Assembly: GCA_023384675.1 (NCBI GenBank)
Contig: JAHDVK010000001.1
Location: 1-64,000 of the forward strand
Reading direction: 5' to 3'
Source: Bryobacteraceae bacterium
GTDB lineage: Bacteria > Acidobacteriota > Terriglobia > Bryobacterales > Bryobacteraceae
Length of the DNA: 64,000 nt
Made by a program: the position numbers and the translations under genes
The notes under the pieces: model-generated
The model's database searches: none
Seen by the model: the letters and a program-made list of their open reading frames with translations, nothing else
What the model was told of the DNA's origin: nothing
Shown: one piece after another, positions 29,993 to 38,736 of the stretch
Numbering within the stretch: the stretch's first letter is position 1
Layout of the letters: each line of letters begins with the position of its first letter

Positions 29993-32535
29993 TCGTAACC
30001 CGCATCGAGGCCGGGAGCTTCCGCTGCTTTGTCGAGCCCTTCGGCGTGTCACTGAAGTCCGACACCATCAACCTGCTGCAAGCTCCGAACGGCAGCGGAA
30101 AGTCCACGCTGGTGGAAGCGCTGCGCATGGCGTTTCTCATCAGCCACAAGTCGGCGGGCGAGGATGTGAAGGCCTGCGCGCCTTGGGGACGCGCCCTGTC
30201 GCCGCGTGTCACGGTGGAGTATGAATCCGGCGGAACGCGGCGGCGCGCGGTGAAGCAGTGGCTCCTCGGGGCGTCGGCCACTCTCGAGGAATGGCGGGCC
30301 GGCGAGTGGGAAAAGATCGCCGAAGGCGCGACGGCCGACGAAATGCTGCGGCAGGCCGCGGGCATGCCGGGCGGTTTCGACAAGGGGGCCAAGGGCAAGG
30401 ACGAATTCTGGACTTCGGTGCTCTGGAGCGTCCAAGGCGGGCTTCAACTGAAGGCGGTGGACGATTCCGTGGCCGCTACGGTGCGCGCATCACTGAATCA
30501 ACAGATGGAAAGCGGCGCGGCCGACCGGATTCTCAAATCGATTGACGAAACTGCCGCCCGGTATTGGACACCCACCGGCAAAGCCGCAAAGCGTTCGCCC
30601 GTGGCCGTGGCGGAGGCCCGGCTCCACGAGGTCCGCAAGCGGTCGGGAGAAGCTCGGCACAGGCTGCGGGAACTCGAAACGTTGCGCGGCGACCTGATCG
30701 ATATGGAGAACGAGCGCGAGCGGTTCTCTCAGCGTCTCCCGGCCCTCGAAGAACAACTGGAAGCCGCCTCGGAAGCCCAGAAGCAGCGCGTGTTGCTGGA
30801 AGCCACGCGGGACAAAGAACTCGCGGCATTTCAGCTTCTGCGCCATCAAGCTGCTGGCATGCAGGAGGATTTGCGGCGCTGGCGGGAAGCCGTGCAACGT
30901 GTGAGGGAGTTCGAGACCAAAGCCGCTGAACTCGAAGCAGGCACCCCACCGGTGAGCGGCGATCCCGATGCGGCCTTGGCCGCCTCGCAAACCAAGTTGA
31001 AAGCGGCGCATGCGTATCTGGGCGCGCGGAAAGATCGGGACGAACGCAGATCGCAGTTGGATCGCTGCGAACAGGTGGCCGGTGAGATACGGGAAACGGC
31101 GGCGGCATTGGACGCGCTCTCCGCCCCGTCCGCCGCCGATTGGCCGCCGCTCGAGAAGCTCCACGCCGGGATTCTGGCGGCGCGCGAACGGCTGGAGAGC
31201 GCGCTGGTTCACCTGGAGGTGCAAGCCGGGCGGCAACTCGAACTCAATGTAATCACGGGCGAACCTTCCGGCATGCGCACACTCGCCTCCGGCGAAACGC
31301 TACGTGTGTCGGGGTCGCCCGCCGTCGAGATCAGCGCAGCCGGCATCGGCCTCTGGCGGGCGAGCGGGCCGCCGGCATCGGCAGCGGATTTGCGCAGCGC
31401 GCTGGAGCGGCTGCAGGAGCAGTGGACGCTACTCACATCAGGATTCGGGACGCATTCTTATGCCGAGTTGGCAGAGCGGCGCGCGCCGGCGGCTGAACTG
31501 GAGAAGGCGCTTCAGGAGAGGCGCACTCTGCTGGGGGCACTGCTCAACGGCGGCACGATTGAATCGCTGCGGCGAATTGTGCTTGAGCGCGATTCGGCCT
31601 GCGCCGCCCACGAGGCCAGTTATCCGGAATGGACCAGCGCGCCGCCCCAGCCTGAACAGATCGAACGCGAAGTCCAAGCCATGCACGCGTTGCGGGATGC
31701 GCGCGCCCTGCGCGAGCAGGCGCGCGGTCAAGCGGCGCAGATCGATGCGTGGACGAGCGCCCGCCAATCCCTGGAGACGCTCGCCCGGAATTACGATGAT
31801 GCCGCGCTGCGGCTGCGCGGCATCGAGTTGCAGATCCAATCGTTCGAGGAACAACTCCGGCAGTTCCCCGCGGATCTCGACGCGCAGGCCGCGACGCTTG
31901 CCGGAGAACTTGAAACCGCGAAGAGGCGGCTCGCGCAAAGCCGCGAGAACTCGCAGTTGATCCGCGGGCGCATTGAGCAGCTCGCCGCCACCGCACCCTA
32001 TCAGTCGCTTGCTGAAGCAGATGAAGAAGGCGAGGAGATCCTGCGGGAGTTGGCCGCGTTGAGCCTCGCCGCCGATGCCGCGCTGCTGCTGCGGAATACG
32101 GTGGCCGAGTGCCGCGCCGCTCTGCTCGATGACGTTGCGGGTACCGTCGCACGCGATGCCGGCGCCATCCTGAATGAGATCGCCGGCGCGCCGCTCGGCG
32201 AACTGCGCTTGTCCACGAAGCTCACTCCCGACGCACTCGTTCCCGCTTCGTGGAACGAAGCCGTGGATCTCAATCAGCTATCAGGCGGCGAAAACGAGCA
32301 GGTTCACTTCGCCACGCGGTTGGCCCTGGCGGACCGGCTGTCCGCGCAAGAACCCCAACTCGTGGTCTTCGACGATGTCCTGATGGCGACCGATCCGGAG
32401 CGCTTAGCACGCATCCTGGCGTTGCTGGAAGAGCGGCGCGGGCGCTTGCAGGTCCTGATCCTCACCTGCCATCCGGAACGCTTCGCGGGATTGTCAGAGG
32501 TTCACCGCGCGCCGCTCACTCGCGCTTCCCTTTGA
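29989..32535 (+). CDS. Rad50/SbcC-like ATPase without a zinc hook
   Basis: An 848-residue SMC-type ATPase. The N-terminal Walker A is APNGSGKST (32-40). The C-terminal signature is LSGGENEQVHFATRLAL (about 764-780) and Walker B is LVVFDDVL. Long Arg/Glu-rich coiled coils connect them. No CxxC zinc hook is found. Instead the middle (about residues 410-460) carries a beta-rich segment (LELNVITGEPSG...TLRVSGSPAVEI). This resembles YhaN-type or other atypical Rad50 relatives. It is translationally coupled to the phosphoesterase gene and overlaps pcm convergently by 20 bases. Confidence 0.88.
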   Translation: MIVTRIEAGSFRCFVEPFGVSLKSDTINLLQAPNGSGKSTLVEALRMAFLISHKSAGEDVKACAPWGRALSPRVTVEYESGGTRRRAVKQWLLGASATLEEWRAGEWEKIAEGATADEMLRQAAGMPGGFDKGAKGKDEFWTSVLWSVQGGLQLKAVDDSVAATVRASLNQQMESGAADRILKSIDETAARYWTPTGKAAKRSPVAVAEARLHEVRKRSGEARHRLRELETLRGDLIDMENERERFSQRLPALEEQLEAASEAQKQRVLLEATRDKELAAFQLLRHQAAGMQEDLRRWREAVQRVREFETKAAELEAGTPPVSGDPDAALAASQTKLKAAHAYLGARKDRDERRSQLDRCEQVAGEIRETAAALDALSAPSAADWPPLEKLHAGILAARERLESALVHLEVQAGRQLELNVITGEPSGMRTLASGETLRVSGSPAVEISAAGIGLWRASGPPASAADLRSALERLQEQWTLLTSGFGTHSYAELAERRAPAAELEKALQERRTLLGALLNGGTIESLRRIVLERDSACAAHEASYPEWTSAPPQPEQIEREVQAMHALRDARALREQARGQAAQIDAWTSARQSLETLARNYDDAALRLRGIELQIQSFEEQLRQFPADLDAQAATLAGELETAKRRLAQSRENSQLIRGRIEQLAATAPYQSLAEADEEGEEILRELAALSLAADAALLLRNTVAECRAALLDDVAGTVARDAGAILNEIAGAPLGELRLSTKLTPDALVPASWNEAVDLNQLSGGENEQVHFATRLALADRLSAQEPQLVVFDDVLMATDPERLARILALLEERRGRLQVLILTCHPERFAGLSEVHRAPLTRASL

Positions 32536-33205
32536 CCATCGGCACGAACATCACGCCATAAGCGCGGCGGCGCTTTACGCGGCTCTGTTCGTCTTTGTCG
32601 ATCACGATCAACTCCTGCCATTCGCGGCCTTCTGGCGCCACCAGGCGGCCGCCGGGCTTGAGTTGATCGATCAAGGCCTGCGGGATCTCGGGCGGGGCGG
32701 CGGTCAGAATGATGCGGTCGAACGGTGCTTCCTCCGGCCAGCCCGCGTAGCCGTCGCCGTAGCGCACCTCCACGTTGGCGTGGCCGAGCGTCTTCAGCAG
32801 CGCGGCGGATTGCTTCGCAAGTGGTTCGACAATCTCAATCGTGAAGACCTTCCCCACGAGCGGCGCCAGCACCGCGGCCTGATAGCCGGAACCGGTGCCG
32901 ATCTCCAGTACCTTGTGCTCTGGCTTGCACGCGAGCATCTCGGTCATTGAAGCCACGATGTAGGGCTGCGAGATCGTCTGGTTGTAACCAATGGGCAGGG
33001 GCGTATCGTGGTAAGCGCGGCTTTCGAGGGACTTTGGGATAAAAAGATGGCGCGGCGTGTCGCGCATCACCTTGAGCACGCGAGGATCTTTGATCCCGCG
33101 GGAGGCGATGTGCTCACGCACCATGCGTTCGCGCTCCTTCGCGTAATCCTGCTGGGCCGCCACTGGACTGGAGGCGAGCATCAACATGATGGCAACGGCC
33201 TTCAT
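32516..33205 (-). CDS. pcm: protein-L-isoaspartate O-methyltransferase with a signal peptide
   Basis: Pcm methylates isoaspartyl residues to start their repair. The 229-residue product has the family segments RHLFIPKSLESRAYHDTPLP and NQTISQPYIVASM, and the SAM-binding VLEIGTGSGYQAAVL. The first 18 residues (MKAVAIMLMLASSPVAA-Q) form a clear Sec signal, so the enzyme appears to be exported. That is unusual, because SAM is cytoplasmic; the start residues are part of the same continuous frame. An internal start (for example near MVREHIASRG) would give a cytoplasmic form. It overlaps the Rad50-like gene convergently by 20 bases. Confidence 0.88.
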   Translation of the reverse strand: MKAVAIMLMLASSPVAAQQDYAKERERMVREHIASRGIKDPRVLKVMRDTPRHLFIPKSLESRAYHDTPLPIGYNQTISQPYIVASMTEMLACKPEHKVLEIGTGSGYQAAVLAPLVGKVFTIEIVEPLAKQSAALLKTLGHANVEVRYGDGYAGWPEEAPFDRIILTAAPPEIPQALIDQLKPGGRLVAPEGREWQELIVIDKDEQSRVKRRRAYGVMFVPMVKGKRE

Positions 33206-33240
33206 CCTTCATTTCAGAGTAGCGCGTCCGGCAATCGGCG

Positions 33241-34911
33241 TTAAGGCCCGCCCGGCCAGGGCGTTACTTTCAACGTCACCTCGTGGAAGCCATCCGGTTC
33301 CACCTTCACCTGTTCGGCGGACTTCGCCAACTCCGCGACGAACGCCTCGTCGGAGAGCAGATCGTAGCGGCTCACCTGATTGAGAAGCCACACGTAATAT
33401 TCGGCCGGGCGGATGCCGCGAAGCTCCGCCGTGCGGCCGCCCAGGCTGAACATCATCAGGAACGGCGGCCGCCGCCACTCCGGTTTCACCGGCAGCAGCA
33501 CCAGCACTGGCTGGCGCTGCCCGGACATTGAGGCTTCGCCCTCAACCCGGATGTTCAGCGCCCCGCCGTCGGCGCGGTACACGATGCTCAAATCGGGCAT
33601 CCCTTCGCGGACGTCGATCGGCTTACCCAGCAGTTCTTCCTCACCAACCCGCACCGAGGCGAGATAAGTGCCGTATTGAAATCCGGAAAGCTCATAACGC
33701 CCCGGCTGCACGTCGTCAAGCGAAAACGTGCCGTCTTCGCGAGTCTCGATGGAGTAAGAACGCCCCCCGCCATCACGCGCCAGGGGGTTCAGGAAGAGCC
33801 GCATCGATTGACGGTGGTCCATGCCTTCCACAGGCACAATGTCCGTCGGACCGCCCTCGGGCATGGGCGGCAGGGGGATGTCCACCACGCCCTCCAAGCG
33901 AACGCCGCGGGCCATGCGCAACTCGAGATCGAGCAAATCGGCGTCGGTCACCTTGATGTCCAGCGCGGCGGTGCGCTGCTGGTTGCCGTCGAACTGATGC
34001 GCGGTCAGTGTGTACTCGCCCGGCGGCACGAGCCTCGCCTCGAAGCCTTCCGCGCCGCGTTGCTGAATGCTGACCCCGAGCCCGCCGCTGTCGCCGCTCT
34101 TTGGCCGGACGTGCAAGCCGGCGTTGGCCACGGGCTGGCCTTTCACGTCCAGCACGCGTCCGCGCAGTGTGTAGACCTTCGAGGAGCGCAACTGCAACTT
34201 GAGGTCGGCGATGGGCTCGCCGGGCTTCAACACCACCTCGCGCGCCTCGGCTGCATCGAGAGCGCTCGGATAATACGTGGTGACGTACATCTGTTCGGGA
34301 GCCTTCGTGGATACGAGAGGCGCAAAGCTCCGCGCGCTGAGAACCACCGCCCCGATTTGCGCCGTGGCGATGCGAAACCGGCCAAGGTCGTCGGTCGTCG
34401 TTGCCCCCATTCCAGCGTAGAGGACATCCTCGCCGCTCGACCGCCGCGCGAGCATCTGCACTTGCACGCCTTCCACGGGCTCGCCGTCCTCGTCGACCAC
34501 GATGCCGCTGAGGATCGAAGGCCGGGCCAGCGTCAGATCCTCCGCGATTGCACGCTGACCGGCGGCCAGGCGAACCGTCACTCCGGAGCCCGAAAAATAA
34601 CCCGTACGCCGGGCCTGCACCAGATATGCGCCCTCGGGCAGGTTCTCAAAGCGGTAGCGACCGTTCTCATCGGTCAACGTGGCCGCCTCCGGGGTGGGCG
34701 GGGCCGGTTGCCCGGGAATATTCACACCGCCGGCGAGCCCCCCCGAGATCTGCATGCCGCCCGCCGCCTGCGACGGGTCCTGGCGGGTCAAGATGACCTG
34801 CGCGCGCTCCACCGGCGCGCCGGTGTAGCGATTGACTACCGAACCCGCGATCACGCCTGGTTGCGCCTGCAGGAGGCCGCAACCCAGCAGCAAGAGAATG
34901 GATATGCGCAT
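33241..34911 (-). CDS. secreted carboxypeptidase-regulatory-like repeat protein
   Basis: A 556-residue exported protein (signal MRISILLLLGCGLLQA-Q). It contains several immunoglobulin-like carboxypeptidase-regulatory-type units, visible as repeated GxVxxxxTGxPxxxAxV, YRFENLPEGAYLVQARRTGY and FSLDDVQPGRYEL motifs. No TonB-receptor barrel follows. Such proteins are expanded in Solibacter-type genomes and probably act as cell-surface or periplasmic binding scaffolds. It is a tandem paralogue of the gene at 34956-36701, which lies 44 bases upstream on the same strand. Confidence 0.85.
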   Translation of the reverse strand: MRISILLLLGCGLLQAQPGVIAGSVVNRYTGAPVERAQVILTRQDPSQAAGGMQISGGLAGGVNIPGQPAPPTPEAATLTDENGRYRFENLPEGAYLVQARRTGYFSGSGVTVRLAAGQRAIAEDLTLARPSILSGIVVDEDGEPVEGVQVQMLARRSSGEDVLYAGMGATTTDDLGRFRIATAQIGAVVLSARSFAPLVSTKAPEQMYVTTYYPSALDAAEAREVVLKPGEPIADLKLQLRSSKVYTLRGRVLDVKGQPVANAGLHVRPKSGDSGGLGVSIQQRGAEGFEARLVPPGEYTLTAHQFDGNQQRTAALDIKVTDADLLDLELRMARGVRLEGVVDIPLPPMPEGGPTDIVPVEGMDHRQSMRLFLNPLARDGGGRSYSIETREDGTFSLDDVQPGRYELSGFQYGTYLASVRVGEEELLGKPIDVREGMPDLSIVYRADGGALNIRVEGEASMSGQRQPVLVLLPVKPEWRRPPFLMMFSLGGRTAELRGIRPAEYYVWLLNQVSRYDLLSDEAFVAELAKSAEQVKVEPDGFHEVTLKVTPWPGGP

Positions 34912-34955
34912 GAATCCTTCTCTTTCAGGGTAGCGGGTTCCGCGGCGCCCCGGCC

Positions 34956-36701
34956 TTAGTAGTCCAACGGCCAGGTCTCCAGCCGCGCCTTCGCCGAAGC
35001 GGTCTGCCCCGCATCGGCGCGGACCTTCACCGCGCGCTCCATCACCAGTTGCAGGAAGTCCGGGTCGCTCATCTCGTTGAGATCGGCGTCATCGAACACC
35101 CACAGCAGATACTCGCCCGGCCGCAGGTTGTCGAAGCTGAATGAACCGGTTTCGTCAACCTCGACTTGTTTGGGCTGAATGGCGGCCCGCAGTTCTGCGT
35201 CCGCGGGCAAAAGCACCGCCAGCGGCGGCGTTACCGGCTTCGCATCCGGCAGTTCCACCGTCCCCGTGACCGACGCGCCGTCTGTCCGGTAAATCAACTG
35301 CACCGGCCCCGGCACGCCGCCTGTCAAGTCGATCTCCTTGCTGAAATAATCCTGGCCGCCCAACATCACCTGCGCGAGATACACGCCCTGCGCGTTCGCG
35401 GGAGCCACGCGGTATTTGCCCGGAGTCACTCCCTGTATCGTGAAGCTCCCGTCATCGGACGGCACACCAGGACGTGTGCCCAGCATAAGCATGCCGGTTT
35501 CGGCCGGCAGCAGCGTCACGCGTAAGCTTCGCGATGAAACGGCCGCCGCAGGCTGTTGACCCTGGATTTCCACGCGGCCCGTCAGTGTCAAACCCTCGCT
35601 CACCTGGATCACCAGCCCCTCGAGATCCGCATTCCCGACGCTCGCGACCGCCGAGCCCGCCGCCTGGTTCTGCGGACCGCCCGCCAGCCGCCGTACCATC
35701 ACGCGGTAGTCCCCCGGTGGCAGGTTTGCCACATCGAATGTGCCGTCCTGCCGGGCCCCGCCCGCGAAGCCCGCCGGCCCCGCCCCGGCCTGATCCAAGC
35801 GTGTGGCGGTCACGATAAACCGCTGCATCGGCTCGCCGGTCGCATCGAGCGCCCTCCCCGTAATCCGGAAGACCTCTGTCTTCCTAAGCGTGATGTCGAG
35901 ATTTGTCAGTTCCGTGCCCGGTTTCACATCGATCGGCAGCGCCTGGCTGGGATCGAGCACGCCGGGATAATACATAGCCACATAGCCGCGCGCGGGCCCG
36001 GCGGGTGTTTGGCCGCTCACTCGCGGCGCGCCCCGGCGCGCGCCCGGCGGCGTAATCTGTAGCAGCACCTTGCCTGGCTGCACGCCCGCGATCCTGAACT
36101 CGCCCAGATCGTTCGTCGCAGTACCCCGCATTCCAATCCAATTCATTAGTCCGCGCTGCATGCGCCGGTTCATCACCTGGATCTGCGCTCCCTGCACTGG
36201 CTCGCCTTCCTCATCCAGCACGCGCCCCGCCAGCACGCCCTGCGGCAGCATCGCGTAATTCAACCCGCTCACGCGCCCGCCTTCCCGGACACTAACGGTC
36301 GCGGCCGAACCAGACCGGCGCGCCGCGATGAAACCCGTCCGGCTCGACACCACCCGGTACTCGCCCGGGGGCACGGCTTCGAAGCGGAAACGGCCCTGGT
36401 CATCCGTCAACACAGCCAATCCGCCGCCCCCTCCGCCCATGATCATGCCGAGCGCCTGCCCGCGCCCGCCCCCCGGTCCCATGCCGCCCCCCGGACCGCC
36501 CATTCCCGCCGCATCGCGCCCACCGCCCGGTCCACCCATCACCGTCGCCGGGGCCAGTCGCACCTCCGCCCGCCGCAGCGGTTCGCCCGTCAACTGGTTC
36601 ATCACCGCTCCTTCCACCACACCCGGACGGGCGTCCTGCGCTATCGCCCACGCCGGCCAAACCAGCAAGCCTGCCATCAGCGCCGTCATTTCGTATCGCA
36701 T
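34956..36701 (-). CDS. secreted carboxypeptidase-regulatory-like repeat protein with Gly-rich insert
   Basis: A 581-residue paralogue of the downstream protein. The signal peptide is best from the ATG at 36701 (MRYEMTALMAGLLVWPAWAIA-Q is just over that window) or 36689. The first repeat (VVEGAVMNQLTGEPLRRAEV) is followed by a Gly/Met-rich, low-complexity insert (about residues 50-90, MGGPGGG-type), then repeats with YRVVSSRTGFIAARR and FSFDNLRPGEYLLW. The Gly-rich insert is absent from the paralogue and could be slippage-generated. Function is unknown. Confidence 0.83.
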   Translation of the reverse strand: MRYEMTALMAGLLVWPAWAIAQDARPGVVEGAVMNQLTGEPLRRAEVRLAPATVMGGPGGGRDAAGMGGPGGGMGPGGGRGQALGMIMGGGGGGLAVLTDDQGRFRFEAVPPGEYRVVSSRTGFIAARRSGSAATVSVREGGRVSGLNYAMLPQGVLAGRVLDEEGEPVQGAQIQVMNRRMQRGLMNWIGMRGTATNDLGEFRIAGVQPGKVLLQITPPGARRGAPRVSGQTPAGPARGYVAMYYPGVLDPSQALPIDVKPGTELTNLDITLRKTEVFRITGRALDATGEPMQRFIVTATRLDQAGAGPAGFAGGARQDGTFDVANLPPGDYRVMVRRLAGGPQNQAAGSAVASVGNADLEGLVIQVSEGLTLTGRVEIQGQQPAAAVSSRSLRVTLLPAETGMLMLGTRPGVPSDDGSFTIQGVTPGKYRVAPANAQGVYLAQVMLGGQDYFSKEIDLTGGVPGPVQLIYRTDGASVTGTVELPDAKPVTPPLAVLLPADAELRAAIQPKQVEVDETGSFSFDNLRPGEYLLWVFDDADLNEMSDPDFLQLVMERAVKVRADAGQTASAKARLETWPLDY

Positions 36702-36839
36702 GCCCACACTACTCCTGTTCACTATTGTCAGACGAATGCCCGCGCCAAATGGTTGACATCGCCACGGCATGCCCCTGCACAAAGGACGAATCTCCCACCC
36801 GTGCTGTTACTCCCGGTGCTACGATGCCCACAAGGAACC

Positions 36840-37748
36840 ATGCCCGTGCCCATTTCGCATCTCCGCCGCCGCGACCTGCTCGCCGCCTTCGCCGCTACGC
36901 CCGCGCTCGCCGCCCAGCCGCGCTATCAGCCTGTTTTCGCGGGCCAGGCCTATGTCTGGAGCCAGCACTTCGGCCGCCGCGGGCAGAAACTTGAAGAACA
37001 CTTCGACGAGGTCCTGGGTTCGTTTCAGCGCGCGGGTTACTCCACCCTCGAACTCGTGGGCGCTTCCTTCTTCGCACCCGAGTTCGCCGAACGCACCGCC
37101 GGGCTGCTCCGCAAGTACAAACTGAAGGTTCCCGTTGTCTATCAGGGCGGCGAGATGCACACCGAAGCGGGCGCCGAGAAGACCATCGCCGCCGCGCTCG
37201 ACCTCGTGCGCCGCGTCCGCAAAGCCACCGGATTGCTCGAAGCCCTCAGCTTCAACGCCAACCCTCTCCCCCAGCGCGCCCGCAAGTCCGATGAGCAGCT
37301 CAAAATCCAAGCCGCCGCGATCAACCGCCTCGCCGCCGAACTGAAACGCGAGAACGCCTACGTCATGCTTCACCAGCACGCTCCGGAAATGGCTGAGAAT
37401 GCCAGAGAATGGCGGCATGTTCTCGCCAATACCGACCCCGGCACGGTGAAGATCTGCCTCGACACCCACTGGGTGCTCCGCGGCGGCGAGGACGTTATGA
37501 CCCACGTCCGCGAGGCTACGTCCCGCCTCGCCAGCCTCCACCTGCGCAACTCCCGCAACGGCATCTGGATCGAGGAATTCGCCGATGGCGATATCGACTA
37601 CCGCGAGATTGCGGCCCACCTGCGGGCGCATCAGTACCGCGGCTACCTCGTCGTCGAACTTGCCTACGACAAGGAAACCGAAATCACCGCGCCGCTCGAA
37701 TCCAGTCTTCGCCGCAGTCTGGACTACGCCCGCCGCGTCTTCGCCTAG
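36840..37748 (+). CDS. Tat-exported sugar phosphate isomerase/epimerase-like protein
   Basis: A 302-residue xylose-isomerase-like TIM-barrel protein. The N-terminus has RRRDLLAAFAATPALAA, a twin-arginine-type signal. Barrel metal-site regions include VMLHQHAPEM, KICLDTHW and SLHLRNSRNG. The start at 36840 is chosen because it is the nearest ATG to the signal. The next gene, 58 bases downstream, encodes a second isomerase-like exported protein, so the pair probably acts on related sugar substrates outside the cytoplasm. Confidence 0.83.
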   Translation: MPVPISHLRRRDLLAAFAATPALAAQPRYQPVFAGQAYVWSQHFGRRGQKLEEHFDEVLGSFQRAGYSTLELVGASFFAPEFAERTAGLLRKYKLKVPVVYQGGEMHTEAGAEKTIAAALDLVRRVRKATGLLEALSFNANPLPQRARKSDEQLKIQAAAINRLAAELKRENAYVMLHQHAPEMAENAREWRHVLANTDPGTVKICLDTHWVLRGGEDVMTHVREATSRLASLHLRNSRNGIWIEEFADGDIDYREIAAHLRAHQYRGYLVVELAYDKETEITAPLESSLRRSLDYARRVFA

Positions 37749-37806
37749 TAACCTTGGCGCCCTGCGGCGCGCTACGATAGGTGTTCAAGTCCTCCAGGAG
37801 GTATCC

Positions 37807-38643
37807 ATGCGTTCTTTCTCTGATCTCAGCCGCCGCCAGGCCCTGCAGCGTGCCCTTGGACTCGGCGCGCTCGCCGCCGCGCCCCTTCGCGCCGCCCAGA
37901 TTCCACTCGCCGTGCAGGTTTATTCGGTGCGCAAGGAGGCCGCCGCCGATCTAGCCGGCACCCTCGACAAGCTCGCCAAAATGGGCTACAACGGTGTGGA
38001 ATTCGCCGGTTTCTACAACCATTCGGCCGCCGCCGTAAAGAAGATGCTCGCCAATACCGGGCTCAAGGCCTACAGCTCCCACACCGGCATCAAAGTCCTG
38101 ACCGGCGATGAATTGCAGAAGACCATTGATTTCCACGCCGAAATCGGCTGCCCCCATCTCGTGGCTCCCAGCCTGCCCCGCACCGCTACCGCCGATGGTT
38201 GGAAGGCCCATGCCGCGGCCCTCACCGAAATCGCCGCCAAACTGAAGCCCCACAACATGAAAACCGGCTTCCACAACCACGCCATCGAGTTCGTCGCCGT
38301 CGAAGGCCAGGTGCCCATGGAGATCCTCTTCGACAACACCCCCGCGGACGTGATCATGCAACTCGACGTGGGCCACGCGGTCCGCGCCGGAGCCGATCCC
38401 ATCGCTTACATGAACAAATACCGGGGCCGCGCCCGCTCGCTTCACATCAAGGATTTTTCGCCCGACAGCGAGGATATCCTCCTCGGCCAGGGCGTCGTGA
38501 AATGGCCTGAGGTCTTTAAGGCCGCCACTACCGTAGGCAACACGGAAGTTTACATCGTCGAGCAGGAACGCTACCCCTTCCCGCCGCTCGAATGCGTGGA
38601 ACGCTGCCTCAAGACACTCAAACAGATGCTCGGTCGCGCCTGA
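37807..38643 (+). CDS. Tat-exported sugar phosphate isomerase/epimerase-like protein
   Basis: A 278-residue TIM-barrel protein of the same superfamily as its upstream neighbour. A good ribosome-binding site (AGGAGG) precedes the ATG. The signal has RRQALQRALGLGALAAAPLRA. Motifs KTGFHNHAIEF, IMQLDVGHAV and SLHIKDFSPDS supply the expected metal ligands. Two tandem exported isomerase-like genes suggest a periplasmic sugar-modifying function; the substrate is not inferable. Confidence 0.88.
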   Translation: MRSFSDLSRRQALQRALGLGALAAAPLRAAQIPLAVQVYSVRKEAAADLAGTLDKLAKMGYNGVEFAGFYNHSAAAVKKMLANTGLKAYSSHTGIKVLTGDELQKTIDFHAEIGCPHLVAPSLPRTATADGWKAHAAALTEIAAKLKPHNMKTGFHNHAIEFVAVEGQVPMEILFDNTPADVIMQLDVGHAVRAGADPIAYMNKYRGRARSLHIKDFSPDSEDILLGQGVVKWPEVFKAATTVGNTEVYIVEQERYPFPPLECVERCLKTLKQMLGRA

Positions 38644-38647
38644 TTTT

Positions 38648-38672
38648 GTTTCAAACAACTCTTAGTTGAAAC
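38648..38672 (+). terminator. possible GTTTCAA...TTGAAAC inverted repeat after the isomerase gene
   Basis: A 7-bp perfect inverted repeat (38648-38654 with 38666-38672) with an 11-base loop lies five bases after the stop codon of the isomerase-like gene. It is AT-rich compared with the surroundings and has no T-run, so it may be a regulatory palindrome rather than a terminator. Confidence 0.3.
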
Positions 38673-38736
38673 GTTTGACCCAGAAGTCACGCGCCGGTCA
38701 TCACCCTGTGAGATGGAGAAGGGATGATCCGATCGA

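Noticed and set aside
28928-32535. In-frame UGA selenoprotein near selC
   Set aside because: Neither of the two genes after selC contains an internal UGA, and no other gene in the window appears to stop early at UGA before a conserved tail.
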